This document shows, piece by piece, positions 1 through 9,430 of a stretch of DNA of 64,000 nt. The notes below the pieces were generated by a model that saw nothing but the letters and a program-made list of their open reading frames with translations, searched no databases and was not told where the DNA came from. The number at the start of each line of letters is the position of its first letter. Within the stretch, counting starts at the first letter, position 1. A program made the translations under genes and the position numbers. Origin of the DNA: an uncultured Pelagibacteraceae bacterium. Its GTDB lineage: Bacteria; Pseudomonadota; Alphaproteobacteria; Pelagibacterales; Pelagibacteraceae. The stretch spans positions 43,501 through 107,500 of the forward strand of contig CACFTE010000002.1 of the NCBI GenBank assembly GCA_902569105.1. The letters are read 5' to 3'.

Positions 1-1384
1 TCTCACTAAGGTCATTTATCCAACCGAAGAATGGTTGGTGCCTCATTTCAATTGTAACAAATAACATTTTGTAAATTGCAAAGAAAAAAGGTATTTGTAA
101 CAAAATTGGAAAACATCCACTTAAGGGATTTACTTTCTCTCTTCGATATAAAGCCATCATTTCTTGTTGCAGTTTAACTTTATCCTCTTTGTGAAGCTCT
201 TTTAGTCTTGCCATTTCTGGCTGTAATAATTTCATACGCGCCATTGACTTAAATGACATATTAGCAAGTGGAAAAAATGCAATCCTTATACATATAGTAA
301 TTAAAATAATTGCAATTCCAAAATTTCCCGAAAATTTAAAGAAATAATCTATTGCAAAGAATAAAGGTTTTACTAACCAATAAAACCAACCCCAATCAAT
401 CACTAGGTCAAATTTACTTATTTTTTGATTTTCTGCGTATCCATCAATTATATCCACCTCCTTAGCAGCAACTATCACCTTAAGATTATTTGATTTTGTT
501 TCGTTCGCACCAACAACAGTTGGTTTATTTTCTATAAAACTTGCTTTAAATTTATTTTTGTAATCAAAATCTGCTCGAAATGATTTATTTTCCTCTGGTA
601 TAATGCTAGCTACCCAGTATTTATCTACAATTGCAACATATCCCTCTTCAGCATTTTTTGAATAAGATTTTTCTTCAATATCATCATAATCCTCTTCAAC
701 TAGATTGCCATCAAATACACCTAGAAGACCTTCGTGCAAAATATAAAAATTTGTTACTTCGGGAGCTGTATTTCTAATTACTTGTCCATAAGGATAAAAA
801 TTATATGTCTTCTCAGAATTATTAATTATCTTTTGTTCGATATTAAATAAATATTTATCATCAAGTTTAATTATTTTTTCAAACGTAATATTATTATTTG
901 TCCATTTTAATTTTACTGGAGTATTAGGTGTAAGTTTATTATTACCATCTATTTTCCAAATTGTTTTATTATTTGGTGTTTCAATTTCATTGTTATTAAT
1001 AGCCCATCCAGTGTCTATGTAATAACCAGTTTTAATTTCTTTTGGATTTAATAAGGTAACTTTTTCATTCCCTTCAACTGAAGTTGTATATTTTTTAAAA
1101 GTTAAATCGTCAATTACTGCACCGCTTAAAGAAATTGACCCTACAATATTTTCGTTCTCAAAAATTATTCTTTCACTTTCATTTATAGCATTTTCTCTAG
1201 TAAGGACTTTTATTTCTTCATTTTCAATTAATTTAGGAGCATCCTCATTTTGTAGAAGTTCATTTTTTTCTTTTTCTATTTGTGTTTCTTTTATTTGTTG
1301 TGGGTCTGGTGCAAAAAATAAACCCCAAAGCACTATAACAGCAGCACTTAAGCTTACAGCAGCAAGAGTTGACTTTAGATCCAT
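1..1384 (-). CDS. yidC: YidC membrane protein insertase (C-terminal part truncated by window edge)
   Basis: Reverse-strand reading gives MDLKSTLAAVSLSAAVIVLWGLFFAPD... and ...SMARMKLLQPEMARLKELHKEDK...NPLSGCFPILLQIPFFFAIYKMLFVTIEMR, typical YidC; followed by yidD-rnpA-rpmH. Confidence 0.95.
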   Translation of the reverse strand, partial: MDLKSTLAAVSLSAAVIVLWGLFFAPDPQQIKETQIEKEKNELLQNEDAPKLIENEEIKVLTRENAINESERIIFENENIVGSISLSGAVIDDLTFKKYTTSVEGNEKVTLLNPKEIKTGYYIDTGWAINNNEIETPNNKTIWKIDGNNKLTPNTPVKLKWTNNNITFEKIIKLDDKYLFNIEQKIINNSEKTYNFYPYGQVIRNTAPEVTNFYILHEGLLGVFDGNLVEEDYDDIEEKSYSKNAEEGYVAIVDKYWVASIIPEENKSFRADFDYKNKFKASFIENKPTVVGANETKSNNLKVIVAAKEVDIIDGYAENQKISKFDLVIDWGWFYWLVKPLFFAIDYFFKFSGNFGIAIILITICIRIAFFPLANMSFKSMARMKLLQPEMARLKELHKEDKVKLQQEMMALYRREKVNPLSGCFPILLQIPFFFAIYKMLFVTIEMRHQPFFGWINDLSE

Positions 1385-1608
1385 TAGCTTTTACCTTTCT
1401 TTACAGGATCATATCCTTGTCCACCAAGAGGATGACAAGATAATATTCTTTTTAATCCTTTTAAAGATCCTTTAACAACACCATATTCATTCAAGCAATC
1501 AATAAAATATTCAGAACAAGTTGGAAGGTATCTACAGCTTGGACCTAAAATAGGTGATAGAAATAATTTGTAAATTTTAATCAGAACAATCAGAATAGTT
1601 TTAATCAT
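1384..1608 (-). CDS. yidD: YidD membrane protein insertion efficiency factor
   Basis: LSPILGPSCRYLPTCSEYF...GLKRILSCHPLGGQGYDPV signature. Confidence 0.95.
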   Translation of the reverse strand: MIKTILIVLIKIYKLFLSPILGPSCRYLPTCSEYFIDCLNEYGVVKGSLKGLKRILSCHPLGGQGYDPVKKGKS

Positions 1609-1946
1609 CTTACTTTTATCAAATCCTTAAAAATTGTTTCTTTTATAGTTTTATAATTAGCTTCAAATATATTTTTTTTTGCAATAAATAAGTATGAGTA
1701 ATTCAAATTTATATTAACGTTTTTGACTGCATCGTTCATAATACTTCTTAATCTTCTTTTTATTTTATTTCTTTTAACAGCGTTTCCAATTTTTCTCTTA
1801 GTAACAAAACTTACATTTAGCAACTTATTATTTTTAGATGAAATTTTTTTAAAAAAAATTGTTGAGTATGGATTTATTATTTTTTTACCATTTAATAAGT
1901 TTTGAAAATCTTCACTTTTTGAAAGACTTAAGATTTTACTCTTCAT
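1605..1946 (-). CDS. rnpA: Ribonuclease P protein component
   Basis: FVTKRKIGNAVKRNKIKRRLRS motif; position between yidD and rpmH. Confidence 0.93.
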   Translation of the reverse strand: MKSKILSLSKSEDFQNLLNGKKIINPYSTIFFKKISSKNNKLLNVSFVTKRKIGNAVKRNKIKRRLRSIMNDAVKNVNINLNYSYLFIAKKNIFEANYKTIKETIFKDLIKVR

Positions 1947-2080
1947 TAAACTGAAAGTGTTTTTCTACCTTTTTTTCTTCTATTTTTTAGAACCTTTTGT
2001 CTTTTTTTTGTAGACATTCTAGATCTAAAACCGTGTTTTCTTTTTCTTTTTACTCTACTTGGGTGCCAGGTTCTTTTCAT
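1946..2080 (-). CDS. rpmH: 50S ribosomal protein L34
   Basis: 44-aa [47 protein letters not shown] read from reverse complement; absent from the ORF track because short. Confidence 0.95.
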   Translation of the reverse strand: MKRTWHPSRVKRKRKHGFRSRMSTKKRQKVLKNRRKKGRKTLSV

Positions 2081-2162
2081 AGACTATTAATATATTGTTA
2101 AAATTTCGTTCTTATAGAAAATAAAAGTATATAAGTACAGGTATTTTTAATAAATTATACCA

Positions 2163-2879
2163 ATGAGTAAGACAAAAAATATCAAAATAGTTCTAGGTAT
2201 TTCATACATATTGATAGTTTCAATTTTTTTGTGGTTTTTTTTTCAAAATTTCTCAATTCAAGAGTTTACAAGTTATGAATTAATTAAAGCAAATAGAGAC
2301 ACCTTGGAAGAAATTAAAAATAATAATATAATTTTATCCAGTTTATTATTCTTTCTCGTCACAATTATCTGGGTCCTTCTTTTAGGTTTTGGTTCGCCAA
2401 TATTTTTGGTTGGTGGCTTTATATTTGGAAAATGGCTTGGAACTTTTTTAGTAGTTTTTGGTTTATCAACTGGGGCTACGGTTCTTTATATTTTTGCTAA
2501 CTTCTTCTTTAAAGACATTATTAGAGAAAAGTTTTCAAAAAGATTTAATATATTAACTGATAAATTTAAAAAAAATGAACTTTTATATTTCATAATTTAT
2601 AGATTTGTAGGTGGAATTCCTTTTTTTATATCAAATATTTTGCCAACTCTATTTAATGTAAAATTAAAAAATTTCTTTTTTGGATCTATTATAGGAATGG
2701 CTCCACAACTTTTTGTCGGAGTCTCATTAGGAGCTGGACTTAGCAAAATACTTGAGGAAAACAAAAGCCCACCAAGTTTCTTTGAATTAATATTTACTCC
2801 AGATATTTATATTCCGATACTAGGAATATTTGTATTATTAATTTTAGCATATTATTTTAAAAGATCTTTATTTAAATAG
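2163..2879 (+). CDS. TVP38/TMEM64 (SNARE-associated/DedA-like) membrane protein
   Basis: Multi-TM; GSPIFLVGGFIFGKWLGT and RFVGGIPFFISNI motifs. Confidence 0.75.
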   Translation: MSKTKNIKIVLGISYILIVSIFLWFFFQNFSIQEFTSYELIKANRDTLEEIKNNNIILSSLLFFLVTIIWVLLLGFGSPIFLVGGFIFGKWLGTFLVVFGLSTGATVLYIFANFFFKDIIREKFSKRFNILTDKFKKNELLYFIIYRFVGGIPFFISNILPTLFNVKLKNFFFGSIIGMAPQLFVGVSLGAGLSKILEENKSPPSFFELIFTPDIYIPILGIFVLLILAYYFKRSLFK

Positions 2880-3814
2880 TATTTTAAAAGTTTAATAATT
2901 AGTTTATTGCCATAAATTTTATAATTAAAAGCTAAATTATTTTTTTTAAAATCATACTTATTGTCAGATGTTCTTATCTTAAAATCTTTTTTCCGAAAAT
3001 TATTTTTATTTATTAGTATGTATTTTCTGAAATCTAAATTAAAATAATCAAATGCGAAATCTACCATTTGCATAGCGGAAAATGGTTTATTGTTTGATAA
3101 TATAAAATCTTGAGGTTTTTTATTCAAAAATTTTAACATATAATCGCATTGTTCAGGACACCAATTCCATTCTCTTATTACACTTAAATCACCAAAACTT
3201 GTTTTTGAATTATATTTCTTTGCATTAATAGCTGCTAAACAGATTTTTGGAATTAAATAATTTTTTTCTCTATAAATAGACTCAGAATTAAAAATAACAG
3301 CATTATATGTTAATAAATTTTTTTTCAGCCTATATTTTTTTGTTAAATTAAATGACATTAATTTTGATTTTCCATAAGGACTTATAGGTTTTTTTTTTGA
3401 CTTAATATTTAATTTACTTCTTGATCCTGCAAAAATCTCACTTGAACTAGTATTTAAAAATTTACACGAAATATTATTTTTATAAATTACTTCTAAAAAA
3501 TTTTTACATCCTTGATAATTGCTTAGAAATGTCTCTTTTGGTTTCTTGAAAGACAATCCAGGTGAACTTAATCCTGCAAAGTAAAAAATATAATTAGGCT
3601 TATTTTTTTTTAAAATTTTCTCTATTTGTTTTTTAGTTAGTATATTTAGCTTTATAATCTCTAATTTTTTGTTATTTGATGATATTCTTTTTTTTGCCTC
3701 TTTAACATTTCTACTAGTTATTATCACTTTATGATTTCTTTTAAGTAATTTTTTAGCTAAAATGATTCCAAATTGACCAGAACCACCGACAATAATTGAA
3801 ATTTTGTTTTTCAA
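2852..3814 (-). CDS. NAD-dependent epimerase/dehydratase, GDP-mannose 4,6-dehydratase-like
   Basis: Rossmann GGSGQFGIILAKKLL, NTSSSEIF, SPYGKSKL motifs. Confidence 0.75.
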   Translation of the reverse strand: MKNKISIIVGGSGQFGIILAKKLLKRNHKVIITSRNVKEAKKRISSNNKKLEIIKLNILTKKQIEKILKKNKPNYIFYFAGLSSPGLSFKKPKETFLSNYQGCKNFLEVIYKNNISCKFLNTSSSEIFAGSRSKLNIKSKKKPISPYGKSKLMSFNLTKKYRLKKNLLTYNAVIFNSESIYREKNYLIPKICLAAINAKKYNSKTSFGDLSVIREWNWCPEQCDYMLKFLNKKPQDFILSNNKPFSAMQMVDFAFDYFNLDFRKYILINKNNFRKKDFKIRTSDNKYDFKKNNLAFNYKIYGNKLIIKLLKYYLNKDLLK

Positions 3815-3829
3815 AGTTATATTCCTTTT

Positions 3830-4543
3830 GTGAACAATGATAAAAAAATATTAGTTTTTACAGCAACTTACAACGAAAAAGAAAATATTGAAAAATTAAT
3901 ATTTGATATAAAGCTAAACTTACCATTTTCAACAATATTAATTATTGATGATAACTCACCTGATGGAACTGGAAAAATTGTAGCTGAAATACAAAAAAAA
4001 ATAGATAATCTAATCTTGATTAGTAGAGAAAAGAAATTGGGATTAGATAGTGCCCATAAAATTGCATACGATTATGCAAAAAAAAAAAAATTTGATTTTT
4101 TGATAACAATGGATGCAGATTTTTCTCATGACCCTGCTATCTTACCTACTATTATTAAAAATTTAGACTTTAATCCTTTTGTTTTAGGCTCAAGGTATAT
4201 TGAAGGTGGCAAATGTCAAATGAGTGGGAGCAGACTTTTAATGAGTAAGCTTGGAAATAAATTAATTAAATATCTGTCAGGAATTAACATAAACGAATTT
4301 ACTACTTCTTATCGTGGTTTTAATATAAAAAAATTAGAAAATTTTGATTTAAATAATGTAGAGTACAAAGGATATAGTTTTTTTATGGGAACAGTTTTCG
4401 AATTGCATAAAAATAAAATTTCAGTAAAAGAAATACCTATAATTTTCAAAGATAGAACTAAAGGAGTTTCAAAAATACCAAAGTTAGAGATACTTAGAAC
4501 ATTAAAAAATTTGATATTTTATTATTTTAAAAAATTTTTTTAA
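3830..4543 (+). CDS. Family 2 glycosyltransferase (polyprenol monophosphomannose synthase-like)
   Basis: TATYNEKENIEKL, IIDDNSPDGTG, TMDADFSHDP motifs. Confidence 0.85.
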   Translation: MNNDKKILVFTATYNEKENIEKLIFDIKLNLPFSTILIIDDNSPDGTGKIVAEIQKKIDNLILISREKKLGLDSAHKIAYDYAKKKKFDFLITMDADFSHDPAILPTIIKNLDFNPFVLGSRYIEGGKCQMSGSRLLMSKLGNKLIKYLSGININEFTTSYRGFNIKKLENFDLNNVEYKGYSFFMGTVFELHKNKISVKEIPIIFKDRTKGVSKIPKLEILRTLKNLIFYYFKKFF

Positions 4544-4551
4544 ATTTTTTG

Positions 4552-4625
4552 TGGTGCCCCGACCCAGAATTGAACTGGAAACTGATCCTTACCATGGATC
4601 TGTTATACCATTTAACTATCGGGGC
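4552..4625 (-). tRNA. tRNA-Thr (anticodon GGT), CCA encoded
   Basis: Reverse complement folds: acceptor GCCCCGA/TCGGGGC, anticodon arm GATCC-ATGGTAA-GGATC, T-arm TCCAG-TTCAATT-CTGGG. Confidence 0.85.
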
Positions 4626-4710
4626 TTTTTTATCAACAATATTGTATAAAACTAAATTTGACAAACTATTGACTTAATTTATAAGTATTTATTAGATAAA
4701 GGATGACAAA

Positions 4711-4932
4711 ATGGGAATTCATTACACCAGAAGAGCATTTGAAGGCCAGATCAAAATGGAGAAACAGGCCAAGAAAGAAAAAAGAAGGCTTGAAAAACTA
4801 GCTAAGAAAAATGCAAAAGCAAAAGATAAAGGTATTAATATTAAGGAAAAAGAAAAAGATGATACAATCCCATTGGACACTGTCATAACCTTGGATTTAC
4901 TTACTTCAACCAAAGATCCTGACAAAAAATAA
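4711..4932 (+). CDS. Small Lys-rich hypothetical protein (73 aa)
   Basis: ORF MGIHYTRRAFEGQIKMEKQAKKEKRRLEK... with coding-like composition. Confidence 0.6.
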   Translation: MGIHYTRRAFEGQIKMEKQAKKEKRRLEKLAKKNAKAKDKGINIKEKEKDDTIPLDTVITLDLLTSTKDPDKK

Positions 4933-4939
4933 AATTTTC

Positions 4940-5056
4940 ATGAACAAAAAAAGAAAGCCCTCAAAGCTTGATCTTGAACACGCTTTAAAGAAGAACTTAA
5001 AAAGAAGAAAACTTCTACAAAAAAAATTCAGTAAAAAAGATGATACTAAGCGATAA
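4940..5056 (+). CDS. Small basic hypothetical protein (38 aa)
   Basis: ORF MNKKRKPSKLDLEHALKKNLKRRKLLQKKFSKKDDTKR overlapping the dcd start. Confidence 0.4.
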   Translation: MNKKRKPSKLDLEHALKKNLKRRKLLQKKFSKKDDTKR

Positions 5057-5591
5057 ACAAATTACTAAGCTTGCAAATGAAGAAAAAATGATAAGTCCTT
5101 TTGTTAACAAAAGTGTTTCCAAAGGAATTAGTCATGGTCTTAATTCTTTTGGTTATGACTTAAGATGTGGTTCAGAATTTAAAATATTTACAAATATAAA
5201 AGGAGCAACTGCAGATCCAAAAAATTTTAGTGAAGATAATTTTATTACAGTGAATGGTGAAGATTCTATACTAATTCCACCAAACTCTTTTGCTCTAGCA
5301 AGTAGCCTAGAGTACTTTAAAATGCCCCGTAATGTAACAGGACTTGTTACTGCAAAATCTACATATGCAAGATGCGGTTTGGGAACACCTCCAACAGTAT
5401 TAGAAGCAGGATGGGAAGGAGTATTAGTTTTAGAGTTTTCTAATCATACAAGTAATTCTATAAGATTGTATGCAAATAGTGGTGCTGCACAAATATTATT
5501 TTTTCAAGGTGAGCAGCCAGATGTTTCTTATGCTGATAGAAATGGAAAATATCAAGGACAGACTGGTATTACTTTAGCAAAATCAAAATAA
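5040..5591 (+). CDS. dcd: dCTP deaminase
   Basis: SFGYDLRCG, TAKSTYARCGL, EAGWEG, GKYQGQTGITLAK motifs. Confidence 0.95.
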   Translation: MILSDKQITKLANEEKMISPFVNKSVSKGISHGLNSFGYDLRCGSEFKIFTNIKGATADPKNFSEDNFITVNGEDSILIPPNSFALASSLEYFKMPRNVTGLVTAKSTYARCGLGTPPTVLEAGWEGVLVLEFSNHTSNSIRLYANSGAAQILFFQGEQPDVSYADRNGKYQGQTGITLAKSK

Positions 5592-5595
5592 AATA

Positions 5596-6861
5596 ATGAA
5601 AAGATTTATAATTAAGGGCCCTAATAAAGCAGTAAAGGGAGAGGTAAACATAAGTGGTGCAAAAAACTCATGTCTTCCTTTAATGGCAGCATCTATTTTA
5701 TTTAAAAATAAAGTAATTCTAAAAAATGTAGCTTTTGTTAAAGATGTACATACAATGAAGGACTTATTAGTTTCTTTGGGTGCTAAAGTTGATTTCTCAA
5801 TATCAAAAAAAATGATGACAATATCTAATAGAGCAATACACAAATTAACAGTACCATATAATTTAGTTTCAACAATGAGGGCAGGAGTTTTAACTATGGG
5901 GCCACTATTGGCTAGATATCCACAAAAAAAAATTAAAGTCGCTTTAGGAGGAGGCTGCGCTTTAGGAGTAAGGGATACAAACTGGCATTTAGCAGGATTT
6001 AGAAGTTTAGGAGCGTTAAACAAGCTAGATAAAGGGTATGTTAATATTTCAACAAAGAAAGGACTAATTGGAAATATGTATAAGTTTCCAAAAGTAACTG
6101 TTACGGGTACATCAAATTTAATTATGGCTTCAATTTTTGCTAAAGGATCACACTTGATTAAAAATATATCCATTGAACCTGAGGTAATAGATTTAATTAA
6201 CTTTTTAAACAATTCTGGAGCAGATATAAAATTTTTGGGTAAAAGATCTATTAAAGTTACAGGTGTAAAAGAACTAATTAATGGAACACATAATATTATT
6301 GGCGATAGAATAGAAGCTTTTAGTTATCTATGTGTTGGTGCAATAACGAATGGAAAAATTAAAGTAAAAAATATTAATCCTAATCATTTAAGTTCTGAAA
6401 TAAGTATTTTAAAAAAAATAGGTTGTAAAATTTTTGTTAAAGAAAACTCAATATCAATGTATCCAACAAAAAAATTGAGACCAATAAAAATTAAAACTGG
6501 TCCATGGCCATCTTTTGCTACAGATAATATGCCATTATTATTAGCAGTATTATCCACTGTACCTGGAAGAAGTCAAATAGAGGAAACAATCTTTTCTAAC
6601 CGCTTTATGGCAGCACCTGAATTAAATAGAATGGGAGCTTCAATTAAGATAAAAAAAAATAATGCAATTATAATAGGTCAAAAACTGACAGCGGCCTCTT
6701 GTATCTCTTCTGATTTAAGAACAACATTTTCGATTATATTAGGTGCTATTGCAGCTAAAGGCGAAAGTACCCTCGCGCGTGTTTACCATGGTCTTCGTGG
6801 TTATTATAAGCTTGAAACTAAATTGAGAAAAGTAGGAATTAAAATTAAATCAAGAAACTAG
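5596..6861 (+). CDS. murA: UDP-N-acetylglucosamine 1-carboxyvinyltransferase
   Basis: VKGEVNISGAKNSCLPLMAASIL; GGGCALGVR; WPSFATDNMPLLLAVL. Confidence 0.95.
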   Translation: MKRFIIKGPNKAVKGEVNISGAKNSCLPLMAASILFKNKVILKNVAFVKDVHTMKDLLVSLGAKVDFSISKKMMTISNRAIHKLTVPYNLVSTMRAGVLTMGPLLARYPQKKIKVALGGGCALGVRDTNWHLAGFRSLGALNKLDKGYVNISTKKGLIGNMYKFPKVTVTGTSNLIMASIFAKGSHLIKNISIEPEVIDLINFLNNSGADIKFLGKRSIKVTGVKELINGTHNIIGDRIEAFSYLCVGAITNGKIKVKNINPNHLSSEISILKKIGCKIFVKENSISMYPTKKLRPIKIKTGPWPSFATDNMPLLLAVLSTVPGRSQIEETIFSNRFMAAPELNRMGASIKIKKNNAIIIGQKLTAASCISSDLRTTFSIILGAIAAKGESTLARVYHGLRGYYKLETKLRKVGIKIKSRN

Positions 6862-7260
6862 ATGGCTGAGAAATTTTTAAAAAAAATAATTACTCAAAAT
6901 CAGGATGATCTAAGAGTTATTTCAGCTTTATGCTCTGAAGCAAAAATTAAACAATCAGAAATAAAGTTTTTGAAAGAAAATAAAATTTTTTTAATATTTC
7001 TACAAAGAAAAAATAAAGAGAAAAGTAAGAATAAAGAAAAAATTAATAGTATCTTAAAATTTGAGTTTATTGATGAGTCAAAGTCAAAAAATATTGACCA
7101 AAATAAAGATAAAAATGTTTTAGAGTTATTAGCTATTGAATCCTACAAAAAAGAAAATAATTATGAAATAATACTATTATTTTCAAATAATAGAATTATA
7201 AACCTTTTTTGTGAAGTTATTGAGTGCACATTAGAAGACGTAAAGGTAGTAAATGATTAA
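6862..7260 (+). CDS. DUF2948 family protein
   Basis: Between murA and hisD as in other alphaproteobacteria; VISALCSEAKIKQSEIKFL pattern. Confidence 0.6.
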   Translation: MAEKFLKKIITQNQDDLRVISALCSEAKIKQSEIKFLKENKIFLIFLQRKNKEKSKNKEKINSILKFEFIDESKSKNIDQNKDKNVLELLAIESYKKENNYEIILLFSNNRIINLFCEVIECTLEDVKVVND

Positions 7261-8515
7261 AATTTTGAATTGTAAAAATAAAAATTATAAAAAAAAATTA
7301 ATAGATTTTCTTGAAATAAGAAGATCCAGAAGATCAACAAATACGTCAATAGCATCAAAGATATTAGAGGATGTTAAAAAAAAAAAACTTAAAGCAGTTA
7401 TAAAATATGAGAAGCGCTTTTCAAACAATAAAAAAGTTTATGCATCAATAAATGAGATTAACAAGACAATTAAAAATTTAGATCCAAAAATAAAAAGAGC
7501 AATCGATTTTGCTTATTCAAGAATACTAAAATTTCATACATTACAAAAACCAAAAGATATTAAATATATTGATAGATATAATAATAAAATTTATTACAAA
7601 AATTTACCATTGCAATCAGTTGGGATTTATGTGCCAGCAAATTTGCCAAGTACACTTTTAATGTGTGCTATACCTGCTCAAATTTCTAAAGTTAAGAAAA
7701 TTATAGTTGCAAATCCTAGGGTAAATGGAAAACTTAATCCTGCAGTCATGTACGCAGCAAAAAAATGTGGGGTATCTAATATAATAACTTGTGGAGGTGC
7801 ACAAGCAATTGGTAATTTAGTTTATATTCAGAAAGTAAATAAAGTAGTTGGACCAGGATCAGATATAACAGCAGAAGCAAAACGTTTAGTTTTTGGTGCA
7901 GTTGGAATTGATGGTATCGCGGGCCCTAGTGAAATATTAGTTCTTGCAGATAAAAAAACAGATATTAATGAAATAGGTACATCTATTGTTGGACAAGCAG
8001 AACATGGAACTGAAAGTCAGTGTATTTTAGTGACGAAGCAAAAAGAAATTATTAATAGGGTTAAAAAAAACGTCCTATCAAATTTAGTTAAATTACCAAG
8101 AAAGAAGATTGCCATAAAAAGTTTAAAAAAACATGGATTAATTATTTTATGTCAAAATGATAATCAAATTATTGAGGTAATTAATGAAATAGCTCCTGAA
8201 CACTTGGAATTAAATGTAAGTAATTATAAAAAATATATTAATCGTATAATAAATGCAGGATCAGTATGTGTTGGAAGGTACACTCCTATGGCTGTAACAG
8301 ATTATAATTCTGGTAGCCAACACACTCTCCCAACTCTTGGTAGTTCAAAATATTCTTCTGGTTTAAATGTGAGTGATTTTTATAAAAAAATAAGCTATGT
8401 AAACCTCTCAAAAAAAGGTGTTGCAAAAATTGGGAAATTTGCGATACATCTCAGTGATTTTGAAGAGCTAAAAGCTCATTCAAAATCAATAATGTCTAGA
8501 ATAAGGAGTAAATAA
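7253..8515 (+). CDS. hisD: Histidinol dehydrogenase
   Basis: [47 protein letters not shown]. Confidence 0.95.
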   Translation: MIKILNCKNKNYKKKLIDFLEIRRSRRSTNTSIASKILEDVKKKKLKAVIKYEKRFSNNKKVYASINEINKTIKNLDPKIKRAIDFAYSRILKFHTLQKPKDIKYIDRYNNKIYYKNLPLQSVGIYVPANLPSTLLMCAIPAQISKVKKIIVANPRVNGKLNPAVMYAAKKCGVSNIITCGGAQAIGNLVYIQKVNKVVGPGSDITAEAKRLVFGAVGIDGIAGPSEILVLADKKTDINEIGTSIVGQAEHGTESQCILVTKQKEIINRVKKNVLSNLVKLPRKKIAIKSLKKHGLIILCQNDNQIIEVINEIAPEHLELNVSNYKKYINRIINAGSVCVGRYTPMAVTDYNSGSQHTLPTLGSSKYSSGLNVSDFYKKISYVNLSKKGVAKIGKFAIHLSDFEELKAHSKSIMSRIRSK

Positions 8516-8517
8516 AT

Positions 8518-8733
8518 TTGGTAAAACAGGATACTTTAACTTTTGATGGAGTAGTAAAAGATTTATTACCCAATGCAATGTTTAGAGTAGAACTTTCGAA
8601 CGGGCATATGATTACGGCACACACTGCCGGTAAATTAAGAAAAAATCGTATAAGAGTTCTCCAAGGAGATAAAGTTACAGTAGAAATGACTCCTTATGAC
8701 TTAACAAAAGGTCGGATAATATTTCGATCTTAA
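8518..8733 (+). CDS. infA: Translation initiation factor IF-1 (TTG start)
   Basis: [57 protein letters not shown]. Confidence 0.95.
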   Translation: MVKQDTLTFDGVVKDLLPNAMFRVELSNGHMITAHTAGKLRKNRIRVLQGDKVTVEMTPYDLTKGRIIFRS

Positions 8734-8736
8734 CAA

Positions 8737-8811
8737 GGCCTTGTAGCTCAGTAGTAGAGCAGTACCCTGAAAAGGTATGTGTCGTAAGTGCGATTCTTAC
8801 CAAGGCCACCA
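8737..8811 (+). tRNA. tRNA-Phe (anticodon GAA), CCA encoded
   Basis: Acceptor GGCCTTG/CAAGGCC, anticodon arm GTACC-CTGAAAA-GGTAT, T-arm GTAAG-TGCGATT-CTTAC. Confidence 0.92.
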
Positions 8812-8905
8812 GCCAAAATAACTTCTTGAATAAATTTTAAAAATACATTAACAAACGCTCAAGCTAAATTTTAGCTTAATTAATAACAAAGAAGAAAGAG
8901 TAAAA

Positions 8906-9115
8906 ATGAGTCTAAAAGGAAAAGTCAAGTGGTACAACTCTAAGAAAGGGTATGGATTTCTTGAGCGTGAAGATAAAGAAAAAGATGTGTTCGTACATGC
9001 GAGCGCAGTTAGAGATGCAGGTTTAAAATTCTTAAACGAAGGTGACGAACTTACTTTCGATGTAGAGGATGCAGAAAAAGGTCCTGCGGCTGTTAACTTA
9101 CAAAAAACGTCGTAA
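8906..9115 (+). CDS. Cold shock protein
   Basis: GKVKWYNSKKGYGFLEREDKEKDVFVHASAV. Confidence 0.95.
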   Translation: MSLKGKVKWYNSKKGYGFLEREDKEKDVFVHASAVRDAGLKFLNEGDELTFDVEDAEKGPAAVNLQKTS

Positions 9116-9133
9116 ATCTTAATCATCATTATT

Positions 9134-9184
9134 ATTGTATAGGGATATATTGGTAAAACTTTACCATTATTGTTCCTATACAAT
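9134..9184. other. Two-tier perfect inverted repeat downstream of csp (candidate structured 3'UTR or terminator-like element)
   Basis: ATTGTATAGG(9134-9143)/CCTATACAAT(9175-9184) enclosing TGGTAAA(9151-9157)/TTTACCA(9160-9166); no U-tract after it. Confidence 0.6.
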
Positions 9185-9225
9185 TCAGCCTTGAATTTTT
9201 AATTTAAAGTGTTAATTACTCACCA

Positions 9226-9300
9226 ATGATTAAAAAAATTAATAATTATAATTCTTCTCACAGACATCATTTTCATGCTGGCTGCACGCTAGCTATTTAA
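9226..9300 (+). CDS. Putative histidine-rich leader peptide MIKKINNYNSSHRHHFHAGCTLAI
   Basis: 24-codon ORF with His at codons 12, 14, 15 and 17, directly upstream of tRNA-His-hisS-hisZ-hisG; hairpin GCTGGC(9277-9282)/GCTAGC(9288-9293) begins immediately after the last His codon. Confidence 0.6.
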   Translation: MIKKINNYNSSHRHHFHAGCTLAI

Positions 9301-9352
9301 TCATTTTAAAAATTTAAATTTAACAATTATTAGTATAAAACAGTGAAAGGAA

Positions 9353-9427
9353 GCTGCCGTCGTATAATAGTTATTACTCCCGCCTGTGGAGCGGGCTATC
9401 TTGGTGCGATTCCAAGCGGCAGTACCA
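9353..9427 (+). tRNA. tRNA-His (anticodon GTG), CCA encoded, A73
   Basis: Acceptor GCTGCCG/CGGCAGT (G1-U72 wobble), anticodon arm CCCGC-CTGTGGA-GCGGG, T-arm CTTGG-TGCGATT-CCAAG, ACCA end. Confidence 0.85.
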
Positions 9428-9430
9428 AAA

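Noticed and set aside
5583-6212. 209-aa minus-strand ORF opposite murA
   Set aside because: Fully antisense to a clear MurA reading frame; shadow ORF.
8861-8877. AAGCTAAATTTTAGCTT palindrome upstream of csp as a terminator
   Set aside because: All-AT-rich short stem with no U-tract; could be chance in an AT-rich genome.
8848-9183. 111-aa minus-strand ORF over csp
   Set aside because: Antisense to the cold shock gene; no recognisable motif.
9386-9430. Upstream extension of hisS in the ORF track
   Set aside because: This part lies inside the tRNA-His gene; Met at 9431 fits HisRS N-terminus.
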